Of a DNA stretch of 6,003 bases, positions 1 through 5,600 are shown piece after piece; within the stretch, counting starts at the first letter, position 1, and each line of letters starts with the position of its first letter. Origin of the DNA: DATJXG01 sp035500455 (lineage in GTDB: Bacteria > Acidobacteriota > Terriglobia > Terriglobales > Acidobacteriaceae). The stretch lies in assembly GCA_035500455.1 (NCBI GenBank), contig DATJXG010000253.1:1-6003 (forward strand). Direction: 5' to 3'. Made by a program: the position numbers and the translations under genes. The notes beneath the pieces were generated by a model. That model had not been told where the DNA came from, ran no database searches, and saw only the letters and a list, made by a program, of their open reading frames with translations.

Positions 1-28
1 TCAGAGGCGCGCGCCCCAACCCACCTTG

Positions 29-36
29 AAGGAGGT
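29..36 (+). promoter_or_regulatory. Strong Shine-Dalgarno for the first secreted protein
   Basis: AAGGAGGT lies 5 nt before the ATG at 42, a near-perfect anti-16S match at close spacing. It fixes the start of the 145-aa reading frame over the overlapping frame that opens at 26. It suggests efficient translation, which fits an abundant small exported protein. Confidence 0.85.
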
Positions 37-41
37 TAGGT

Positions 42-479
42 ATGAAGCTTATTGGGAAATTCTCGTTCGTGAAGGCGCTGTTCCTGGCGGTTGGAATGTT
101 GGTGTTGTCGTCCGGCATGGCCAACGCTCAATCGCTGGTGGGCAAGTTCACACTGCCCACGGAGGCTCACTGGAAGAGCGTCGTTCTGCCTGCCGGGGAA
201 TACACCTTTACCGCGGAGGGATTCGGAGCGACATCCATGCTGGTGGTTCGCAGCCTGGACAGCCGGCATTCGGTGATGTTGATGCCGGCCTCGATCGCGC
301 AGACCGCAATCACCAATAACGACAGCCTGCAACTGACGCATCAAGGAGGAGAAGTGTTCGTTACTTCCTTTGAGATGGGATCGCTGGGGCAGGTGTTTTA
401 CTATCCGGCTCCGCCGGCCGCAGCCGAATTGGCCAGCGCGTCACAAGCGGCGTCACAGCCAACAATGGCGAAGAAGTAG
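42..479 (+). CDS. Small secreted protein, acidobacterial type, unknown function
   Basis: This 145-aa protein has a classic Sec signal peptide: Lys at 2, 6 and 11, a hydrophobic core at about 12-24, and a signal peptidase I site at ANA|QS after residue 29. The mature part (about 115 aa) opens with GKFTLPTEAHW and LPAGEYTF, then a predicted all-beta region to about residue 122. It ends in an Ala/Ser/Gln-rich, probably disordered tail. It has no cysteine, no transmembrane helix after the signal, and no catalytic motif I recognise. Short exported proteins with a 'LPAGEYTF'-like segment are, from memory, common in Acidobacteriota and lack a known role; a periplasmic or surface location is inferred from the signal peptide. 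The start is set by the strong ribosome site at 29-36. It is the only plus-strand gene here and converges on the GAF-ANTAR gene. Any upstream promoter would lie outside the window. Confidence 0.85.
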   Translation: MKLIGKFSFVKALFLAVGMLVLSSGMANAQSLVGKFTLPTEAHWKSVVLPAGEYTFTAEGFGATSMLVVRSLDSRHSVMLMPASIAQTAITNNDSLQLTHQGGEVFVTSFEMGSLGQVFYYPAPPAAAELASASQAASQPTMAKK

Positions 480-495
480 CTCGCTAAGATGGCCA

Positions 496-529
496 CGGGG
501 AGCGAGCGTAGTGGCAAACTCGCTCCCCG
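496..529. repeat. 11-bp perfect hairpin in convergent gap
   Basis: The arms at 496-506 and 519-529 are perfectly complementary (CGGGGAGCGAG against CTCGCTCCCCG) around a 12-nt loop. The hairpin starts 17 nt after the stop codon of the secreted protein. The stem is strong enough to end or protect a transcript, but no T-run follows on either strand, so it is not a standard intrinsic terminator. It may be a REP-like element or a 3'-end stabiliser. Confidence 0.55.
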
Positions 530-577
530 GCTTGAACACGCCTCGGAGACTCCGCGCCTAGCTCATTGCCCAAGAAC

Positions 578-595
578 CGCCGGCGGATGCCGGCG
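578..595. repeat. REP-like GC hairpin next to GTAGCG (minus strand)
   Basis: CGCCGGC, the loop GGAT, and GCCGGCG form a perfect 7-bp stem with a 4-nt loop. Read on the minus strand it is entered through GTAGCG (599-594), the same lead-in seen before the hairpin at 5426-5443. It sits 19 nt past the stop codon of the GAF-ANTAR gene. There is no T-run, so a REP-type repeat is more likely than a classical terminator. Confidence 0.5.
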
Positions 596-614
596 CTACC
601 CCGGGTGGCCTGGA

Positions 615-1331
615 CTAGCTGCTGCGTGAACTGTTCTTCACTTCTTCACTGAGCACGATCGCTTCCGCAACTTCCTTCATCGACTTCCGCTTTTGCCGTG
701 CCTGCCGTTGCAGGGCAAGATATGCCTGCTCTTCATCGAGCCCAAGTTCACGCTGCAGAATGCCCTTCGCCCGTTCCACCAGCTTGCGGGTTTCCAGTTG
801 CTGCGACAGGGACGAGTTCTCGGTTTCCAGGCGGGCCATTTCCATCTCAGCGCCCACCAGAAATCCGATGGTCGAAATCAGACGGATCTGGCGCTCGCTG
901 TAGATATGTCGTTGGCGGTGCTGCAGATTGATGACGCCGACCACGCGCCCCCGGCAAAGCAACGGCACAGAGAGAAAGGCCTCATACTGATCCTCAGGAA
1001 GTTCATTAAAAAATTGAAAGCGCGGATCGCGGTAAGCATCGCGCGGAATGGCTACAGGCTCGCGATGCTCCGCCACCCATCCGGTAATGCCTTGGCCGAC
1101 GCGAAGTTTCAGGCGATCCACGGCTTCCTCGTGCGGATTCTTGGAAGCGCGCAGAACTAACTCGTCATTTTCAAGAAGATATATAAAGCAGGAATCGCAC
1201 TTTACCAGGCCGATAGCGAAATCAAGCACCTGGACGAGGACTTCATGAAGAGGATCGGCGGCCGCCATGCGGCTGCCGATTTCATGCAGAAAATCAACAT
1301 GTGAATCTTCGAGCAAGGTTGTGGCACACAT
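615..1331 (-). CDS. GAF-ANTAR regulator, probable RNA-binding antiterminator
   Basis: This 238-aa cytoplasmic protein has two parts. Residues about 22-165 form a GAF domain of the PtsP/NifA type, with CDSCFIYLLE at 45-54, VGQGITGWVAEHREPVAI at 78-95, and VPLLCRGRVVGVINLQH at 122-138. A heptad-like helix at about 160-185 leads into an ANTAR domain at about 178-228. Its core is VERAKGILQRELGLDEEQAY at 185-204, then LQRQA at 207-211 and a final helix ending VAEAIVL. ANTAR domains bind paired RNA hairpins and prevent transcription termination; GAF domains sense small ligands or redox state. The ligand here is unknown, and Cys45, Cys48 and Cys126 are candidates for redox or metal sensing (inference). 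There is no receiver domain or kinase beside it, so signalling is probably direct through GAF. The ATG at 1331 has a weak ribosome site. I keep it because the DFLHEIGS segment before Met22 looks like part of the fold. Confidence 0.9.
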   Translation of the reverse strand: MCATTLLEDSHVDFLHEIGSRMAAADPLHEVLVQVLDFAIGLVKCDSCFIYLLENDELVLRASKNPHEEAVDRLKLRVGQGITGWVAEHREPVAIPRDAYRDPRFQFFNELPEDQYEAFLSVPLLCRGRVVGVINLQHRQRHIYSERQIRLISTIGFLVGAEMEMARLETENSSLSQQLETRKLVERAKGILQRELGLDEEQAYLALQRQARQKRKSMKEVAEAIVLSEEVKNSSRSS

Positions 1332-1430
1332 GGTCTACGCTACCGCGCGCAGCGGCAGGTGTCCAATTGCAACTTTTGATGAAGGCAATAAGGGGTTTCC
1401 ATAGCAGATTTTGAATCTTCGTGGCAGTTT

Positions 1431-1445
1431 CGCGAATATTTCGCG
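1431..1445. promoter_or_regulatory. Short palindrome upstream of the GAF-ANTAR gene
   Basis: CGCGAA-TAT-TTCGCG is a perfect 6-bp inverted repeat around three A/T bases, 100 bp before the GAF-ANTAR start. Its size and symmetry fit a dimeric repressor operator or a small RNA hairpin in the leader. On the minus strand it is followed by AGATT-CAA-AATCT (1417-1405), another 5-bp stem. No known regulator is implied, and chance cannot be excluded. Confidence 0.3.
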
Positions 1446-1478
1446 GCGCTTCCAGAATGGCAGTAATTGGCGTGTTTT

Positions 1479-1559
1479 CTTTGCGTTCTTTGCGCCCTTT
1501 GCGGTTGGATTGCGCGGCGATGGCGTTAAATAACCGCAAAGATCGCGAAGGACGCAAAG
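1479..1559. repeat. 28-bp-arm imperfect inverted repeat with 9-nt internal period
   Basis: The left arm (1479-1506) and the right arm (1532-1559) are reverse complements at 24 of 28 positions, separated by 25 nt. Each arm is itself made of three 9-nt units. On the left, TTTGCG starts at 1480, 1489 and 1498. On the right, CGCAAAG, CGCGAAG and CGCAAAG start at 1535, 1544 and 1553. It lies between the decarboxylase stop (1618) and the GAF-ANTAR start (1331). I believe runs of CGCAAAG-like units recur between genes in several GC-rich bacterial genomes, but I cannot check that here. It could be a mobile miniature or REP-type repeat, a transcript-end structure, or a protein-binding array. A related degenerate copy lies at 5534-5572. 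Confidence 0.75.
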
Positions 1560-1617
1560 GGAAAGGCGCGTTCTCTCATTAATTTTTCATCCATTGTTCA
1601 TCCGGCAGTAACAAAGG

Positions 1618-3054
1618 CTACACGCGGCTGGACACCAGGTGGTGCTTCTGCAGCGCGGTTTGCGCCGCCCGCACCACGCGTCGCACGTCCGCTTCCGAGG
1701 TCTGCCAGCTGGATACGCTCACCCTCATTGCCCGGCGGCCGCGCCAAGTGGTGCCGCCGAAGAATGCCTCGCCGCCGGCCACGATCGCAGCGGTCACTTC
1801 ATCGGTCCGGCGATCGTGGTCGGTCTGGGATGCTTTCGGAGCCGGATCGAGAAAACGCACCAGTCCCTGATTGATGATCGGTTCGGCCACAACTTCCGCG
1901 CCCGGCAGGCCGCCGATCTGCATTACGAGCGAATGGGCATGGCGGCAGCACCGCTCGATCAACTCAGCTACGCCGCTGCGCCCAAGGTTGCGCAGTGCCG
2001 CATAGGTGGGAAACGCCCGCGCCCGCCGCGACCACTCCGGAGTCCAGTCGAGCTGGTTGCGGGCGCTGTTGTCATCCGGCGGAAGGTACGACGCGGTGTG
2101 CGACATGGCAGCGCGGTGGGCCTGCGTGTCCCGCACAAATGCATAGCCGCAGTCGTAGGGCACGTTGAGGAACTTGTGGCCATCGGTGGCCCATGAGTCG
2201 GCGGCGTCAGCACCCTTCAAGAGATGGCGGTAGCGTGGAGTCGCCGCCGCCCACAAGCCCATCGCGCCGTCGATGTGGACCCAGGCGCCGTGACGTTTGG
2301 CGACGGGAACCAGAGACTCAAACGAGTCGAAGGCGCCGGTATTTACATCGCCCGCCTGTAGCAGAACGATGGTGGGAGCCGCGGTGTTCTGCCCCAGCGC
2401 GCGTTCGAGTTCATCCACAGGAAGATGACCCTGGCGGTCAGACGGAAGATAAGTCACCCGTTCGAGGCCAAAGCCCAGCAGGCGAATTGCGCGTTCGAAG
2501 GTTTCGTGGCGCAGGTCGCTGGAGATGATGCGAACTTGCGGCGCGCCGAACAGGCCCTGCTTCTCAACATCCCAGCCATGTTTCGCCAGCACGGCGTGGC
2601 GGGCGGCGGCGAGGCAGGTGACGTGCGCCATCTGGCAGCCGGTGACCAGAGCGAAGCTGGCCTCCTGGGGCAGGTTGAGCAGTTCCTTCAGCCAGCTTCC
2701 CGCGACTTCCTCAACCACAGCAGCCGCGATTCCGCAGGCGGAGTGGCCCGCGTTCTGGTCCCAGGCGGAAGTCAGCCAATCGGCGGCGAGCGCGGAGGGT
2801 AGCGTGCCTCCGATGACCCAGCCGAAGAAGCGCCCGCCAGCGGAGCCCATGATCCCGCCTTCCACATCTCGCACCAGTTCGGCTACCACTTGCCCGGGCG
2901 CGATGCCTTGGTCGGCGAGCGGTTTGGCGAGCCGCCGGCGCAGGGTGTGCAAGTCCACGTCCGGAGCGACACGGCTTTGCTCCAGGCTTTCCAAATGAAG
3001 CAGCGCTTGTTCGAAGGCAGTTCGAAGAGGTTCGCGGAATGAAGAATCGGCCAT
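1618..3054 (-). CDS. PLP-dependent amino-acid decarboxylase, group II
   Basis: This 478-aa cytosolic enzyme belongs to the fold-type I, group II decarboxylase family (aromatic amino acid, glutamate and diaminobutyrate decarboxylases). It would release CO2 from an amino acid to give an amine. An N-terminal helical part (1-70) precedes the RFFGW substrate-pocket segment at 75-79. His183 (DLRHETF) would stack on the cofactor, Asp262 (HIDGA) would bind the pyridine nitrogen, and Lys294 (DGHKFLNVPYDCG) would form the Schiff base. Tyr323 (ASYLPP) aligns with the catalytic-loop Tyr. These four sit exactly nine residues before His192, Asp271, Lys303 and Tyr332 of mammalian DOPA decarboxylase. Length is normal for the family and no key residue is missing. 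The substrate cannot be read from sequence. The ATG is 7 nt after the stop of the secreted-protein gene and lacks a clear ribosome site, which suggests translational coupling. Confidence 0.93.
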   Translation of the reverse strand: MADSSFREPLRTAFEQALLHLESLEQSRVAPDVDLHTLRRRLAKPLADQGIAPGQVVAELVRDVEGGIMGSAGGRFFGWVIGGTLPSALAADWLTSAWDQNAGHSACGIAAAVVEEVAGSWLKELLNLPQEASFALVTGCQMAHVTCLAAARHAVLAKHGWDVEKQGLFGAPQVRIISSDLRHETFERAIRLLGFGLERVTYLPSDRQGHLPVDELERALGQNTAAPTIVLLQAGDVNTGAFDSFESLVPVAKRHGAWVHIDGAMGLWAAATPRYRHLLKGADAADSWATDGHKFLNVPYDCGYAFVRDTQAHRAAMSHTASYLPPDDNSARNQLDWTPEWSRRARAFPTYAALRNLGRSGVAELIERCCRHAHSLVMQIGGLPGAEVVAEPIINQGLVRFLDPAPKASQTDHDRRTDEVTAAIVAGGEAFFGGTTWRGRRAMRVSVSSWQTSEADVRRVVRAAQTALQKHHLVSSRV

Positions 3055-3061
3055 TTGCTAG

Positions 3062-3964
3062 TTATACGGGCACGATGGCAGGACGATCAATCCGAGGCTT
3101 GCGGTGAAACCGAATGCGGCGGGAGGGAGAGGGATACGCGCTTTGAATTTCGGGGATCATGCGCTTCGGCGGTTTCATGGAGGGAGAATCGGGCTTCCCC
3201 GTGTGCCCCTTGCCCGGGCCCGAACCGGGCTCGGGTTCCACTGCAATCTGAATCGGCGCTGAGTCCAGTTCGCGGACTGTGTAAGCGCCATGGTCCTCGT
3301 TACAGCCGTTCACCTGGTGAGTCAGCAGGCGCTGATACCAGCGCGCGGTCAAGGTCGCGTGCTCATCGGCCTTGACCTCGCCGATGCAGTGGGAGATGCC
3401 GCAAGCCACGGTTCCTTTCAGTATGATGTCCACCCATCGTCCGGGCTCGACCGTGAAGTACGTTGCAGGGTTGCTGGGATGCGCGAACAGCGCGCCTTCC
3501 GTTTCAAGCGGCATTGCCGGGCCCGTTTTCCCGGTTGTGGCAAGGTGGAAGTCAACATCGGCGACTTCGTATTGCTCGCTGCCGTCGGCGGAGGGCGGCA
3601 CCACCTGCTCGCCATCGGGCTGCCACGGTATGCGGACTGCCTTGGGGCTTGCATTCTTGAGGCGAAGGGTGGCGGTGAAAGCTTTGCCAACCTGTAGCTT
3701 GGCAGGTGAAACTTTGACGATGGTGAGTTCGATCTTGTCCGGCTTTTCCGCCGCTGCCGACGGGGTAGGAACTCCGTTCACCACGGCGCCGTTGGAAATC
3801 GTGTTCCGGGGAGCGGGGCAGGCATCCAGCGAAGGCGAGGGCACGTGGTCCTCCGGGGCGCGCCAGGACACGGTGAGGTCGCGGGACCCGCTCAACTGGG
3901 CGAGCGCGGGAGCGAAGGCAACTACTACCAGCAACATCGGGAACAACCTGGCGATAAGCCGCAT
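3062..3964 (-). CDS. Secreted protein of unknown function with four cysteines
   Basis: I choose the ATG at 3964, giving 300 aa, because it starts directly at a signal peptide: MRLIAR, a hydrophobic core at about 7-19, and cleavage at ALA|Q after residue 22. The reading frame stays open to a TTG at 4030 (322 aa), but that adds 22 residues that would bury the signal. The mature protein has a low-complexity stretch (about 36-75), then a likely beta-sandwich at 78-242 beginning ELTIVKVSPAKLQVGKAF and ending PIQIAVEPEP. Cysteines at 49, 188, 193 and 221 could make two disulfides outside the cytoplasm. The last 55 residues are rich in Pro, Arg and Lys and look disordered. I recognise no family or catalytic motif. 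It lies between E1 alpha and the decarboxylase, 7 nt before the latter, so co-transcription is likely even though an exported protein has no obvious link to either enzyme. Confidence 0.75.
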   Translation of the reverse strand: MRLIARLFPMLLVVVAFAPALAQLSGSRDLTVSWRAPEDHVPSPSLDACPAPRNTISNGAVVNGVPTPSAAAEKPDKIELTIVKVSPAKLQVGKAFTATLRLKNASPKAVRIPWQPDGEQVVPPSADGSEQYEVADVDFHLATTGKTGPAMPLETEGALFAHPSNPATYFTVEPGRWVDIILKGTVACGISHCIGEVKADEHATLTARWYQRLLTHQVNGCNEDHGAYTVRELDSAPIQIAVEPEPGSGPGKGHTGKPDSPSMKPPKRMIPEIQSAYPSPSRRIRFHRKPRIDRPAIVPV

Positions 3965-4048
3965 GTAGAGATTGATTCCGTATTTAGCCGGACTGGTTGC
4001 TTGCAGGCACCGACACTTGGCCCGCATCAAGAAGCGCAGATAAGCCGC

Positions 4049-5353
4049 TTATTTCAAGTGCACGGCCGCTTCGGTCCGCCTTGGGCCGGTCGAGGACTTG
4101 CCGGCCCGCACCTTGGGCATTCCGTACTTCGGCTTGATCGCATGGCAACCGTCTTCGCAGTAAACCCCGCCCACAGCCGATTCAGGAGTGGGCATCGGCG
4201 AGTTCACGGCGATCTCCCGCTCCTGCTCGATTTCGCGCTCGACCCCGGCGATCAACTCCCGGTTCTGCTCCGGCGTAAGCCACTTCTTTGCGCTCACCAG
4301 ATAATTTTCGAAGCGCGTGATGGGATCGCGTTTCCGCCAATATTCAAACATCGCCTTGGGGACGTAATCGGCGGCGTCGTGGATGGCGTGGCCTTTCATG
4401 CGCATCATTTTTGCTTCGATCAGCGTTGGGCCTTCGCCGCGGCGGGCACGCTCGCAGGCTTCGTGGGCGGCGTCGTACACCTGGCAGGCGTCGGTGCCGT
4501 CCACGATCACGCCGGGAATGCCGTAGCCGATGGCGCGTTCGGCGAGATCCTTCACCTTGTATTGCATTTCCGAGGGTGTCGAGTAGGCCCAGTGGTTGCT
4601 CTCAATGAACAGCACCAGGCCGAGGTTCTGCACCGCCGCGAGGTTGATGCCTTCATAGGTGACGCCCGTGGACTGCCCGCCGTCGCCGATGTAGGTCATG
4701 ACTGCGATGTTGCGGCCCTGCAGCCGCGCGCCCAGCGCCACGCCGGCGAGCACAGGAATGAGATCGCCAAGCATGGAGATGGGGGAAACCATATTGCGCT
4801 CCACGATGTCGCCAAAATGCGAAGTACCGTCGCGGCCTTTGGTGGGTGAATCGGCCTTGGCCATGTACTGCATCATGGTGTCGCGGGCGCGAAAGCCGCG
4901 CACCAGCAGCGAGCCCTGGTTGCGGATCATGGGCGCGAACCAGTCGTCTTTATCGAGGGCATAGGCGGAGGCGCAGGAGCAGGCTTCCTGGCCGAGGCCG
5001 AAATAGACCCCGCCCACTACTTTCCCCTGTTTATAAAGGTTCTCCAGGGCCTGCTCCATTTTGCGGTTGAGCAGCATGAAGCGGTAAATCTCGAGGCATT
5101 GCTGCCGGCTAAGATATTTCGACTCGCGGATGGGCGGCACGGGAGCGTTGACATCCCCACTCAGCCCGTAACTGACGCCCTCGCCGCCTCGCACGCGACG
5201 CATGGTGAAGGTTGGCATCTCCAGGCGATAGTCGGGAATGGAGAAGGTGCGCTGCTGCGGAATGGAAGGCTTTTCCGGGCCCCGGTGGTTGGTCCCGCCG
5301 TGGTTGCCCGATCGCCGGGTGGAAGGGCCGGCCTTGCTCTTGTTCTTAGCCAT
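4049..5353 (-). CDS. Thiamine-diphosphate 2-oxoacid dehydrogenase E1, alpha subunit
   Basis: This 434-aa protein is the alpha chain of an alpha2beta2 E1 (pyruvate, branched-chain 2-oxoacid or acetoin dehydrogenase type), which decarboxylates a 2-oxoacid and passes the acyl group to E2 lipoate. The cofactor motif runs from GDGG at 223-226 to Asn253 (ESNHWAYSTP). Asp224 and Asn253 are 29 residues apart, as are the metal ligands of human BCKDHA. Arg318 and His322 in RMKGHAIHD match the active-site loop. Ala323 replaces the serine phosphorylated in mammals, so that control is absent. The usual YR pair is IR at 143-144. The first ~75 residues are basic, Gly-rich and probably flexible; after SPMPTPESAVGGVY the last ~35 are a basic tail. 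No E1 beta, E2 or E3 lies beside it, so its partner must be encoded elsewhere. Substrate cannot be assigned. Confidence 0.9.
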   Translation of the reverse strand: MAKNKSKAGPSTRRSGNHGGTNHRGPEKPSIPQQRTFSIPDYRLEMPTFTMRRVRGGEGVSYGLSGDVNAPVPPIRESKYLSRQQCLEIYRFMLLNRKMEQALENLYKQGKVVGGVYFGLGQEACSCASAYALDKDDWFAPMIRNQGSLLVRGFRARDTMMQYMAKADSPTKGRDGTSHFGDIVERNMVSPISMLGDLIPVLAGVALGARLQGRNIAVMTYIGDGGQSTGVTYEGINLAAVQNLGLVLFIESNHWAYSTPSEMQYKVKDLAERAIGYGIPGVIVDGTDACQVYDAAHEACERARRGEGPTLIEAKMMRMKGHAIHDAADYVPKAMFEYWRKRDPITRFENYLVSAKKWLTPEQNRELIAGVEREIEQEREIAVNSPMPTPESAVGGVYCEDGCHAIKPKYGMPKVRAGKSSTGPRRTEAAVHLK

Positions 5354-5365
5354 GCAGTAAGAATG

Positions 5366-5373
5366 CCTTCCTC
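5366..5373 (-). promoter_or_regulatory. Ribosome binding site of E1 alpha, long spacing
   Basis: On the minus strand GAGGAAGG lies 12 nt before the ATG at 5353. The match is good but the spacing is longer than the usual 5-9 nt. No alternative in-frame start lies closer to it, so it supports the annotated start and suggests moderate translation. Confidence 0.5.
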
Positions 5374-5425
5374 ATGCTAATCCAGAAGTGTGCGCGAGGC
5401 TAGACGCGACCCCGAACCGTGTAGC

Positions 5426-5443
5426 GACGGGGCTTGCCCCGTC
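5426..5443. repeat. REP-like GTAGCG hairpin upstream of E1 alpha
   Basis: GACGGGGC-TT-GCCCCGTC is a perfect 8-bp inverted repeat, led by GTAGCG (5421-5426) on the plus strand. It shares that lead-in with the hairpin at 578-595, which suggests one family of REP-type intergenic repeats with differing stems. It falls in the presumed 5' leader of the E1 alpha transcript. No T-run follows, so it is unlikely to be an intrinsic terminator. Confidence 0.5.
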
Positions 5444-5482
5444 CCGGGCGAAGCGAGGCGACCGGTCATCGAGTTCATCCGA

Positions 5483-5510
5483 GGTATAAAAATACCGCCC
5501 GCAATTTGAA
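5483..5510 (-). promoter_or_regulatory. Possible promoter of the E1 alpha gene
   Basis: Read on the minus strand, TTCAAA (5510-5505) and TATACC (5488-5483) sit 16 nt apart, each matching 4 of 6 sigma-70 consensus bases. They lie in the only AT-rich stretch of an otherwise GC-rich gap. The -10 end also forms a small inverted repeat, GGTAT-AAAA-ATACC (5483-5496), which could bind a regulator. If real, the leader would be about 120 nt and contain the hairpin at 5426-5443. The match is weak. Confidence 0.28.
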
Positions 5511-5533
5511 GCTTGCCGCAATAAACCCTAAAA

Positions 5534-5572
5534 CGCCGAGCGCGCAAAGAACTGCCGCCGAGGTCGCCGAGG
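5534..5572. repeat. Degenerate 9-nt-period repeat, related to 1479-1559
   Basis: Units CGCCGAG, CGCAAAG, CGCCGAGG and CGCCGAGG start at 5534, 5543, 5556 and 5565, giving steps of 9, 13 and 9 nt. The unit CGCAAAG and the 9-nt step match the right arm of the inverted repeat at 1532-1559. It has no opposite arm, so it may be a half copy. It lies about 30 bp after the stop codon of the beta-galactosidase gene. Confidence 0.5.
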
Positions 5573-5600
5573 GTGGCTGAGCAAGCTGCTGAGATAGCGG

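Noticed and set aside
26..344. Short frames on both strands overlapping the first secreted protein
   Set aside because: They lack the ribosome site and signal peptide that support the frame starting at 42.
496..595. Hairpins between the convergent genes as intrinsic terminators
   Set aside because: Neither is followed by a T-run on either strand. They may still affect transcript ends, but I cannot call them terminators.
1294..1557. 87-aa minus-strand reading frame overlapping the GAF-ANTAR start
   Set aside because: It runs through the inverted repeat and owes its Arg-Lys-Glu-rich segment to the 9-nt units. It has no domain, and overlaps the better-supported regulator start.
1639..2998. Several plus-strand frames of 111-185 aa opposite the decarboxylase
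   Set aside because: They are antisense to a gene with a complete set of catalytic motifs, are rich in Arg/Pro/Ala, and show no recognisable domain.
3965..4030. TTG/ATG starts extending the exported protein by 22 residues
   Set aside because: The extension would place about 22 polar and Cys-containing residues before a complete signal peptide. The ATG at 3964 starts at the signal itself. Neither has a clear ribosome site, so some doubt remains.
4139..4159. CEDGCH near the E1 alpha C-terminus as a heme c site
   Set aside because: The spacing is CX3CH rather than CXXCH, the protein has no export signal, and the first Cys falls at a position that ends the ordinary E1 alpha domain. Probably chance.
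3845..4849. 334-aa plus-strand reading frame
   Set aside because: It is antisense to the E1 alpha and exported-protein genes, both of which have clear motifs. Its His/Gly/Val-rich composition is typical of a shadow frame in GC-rich DNA.
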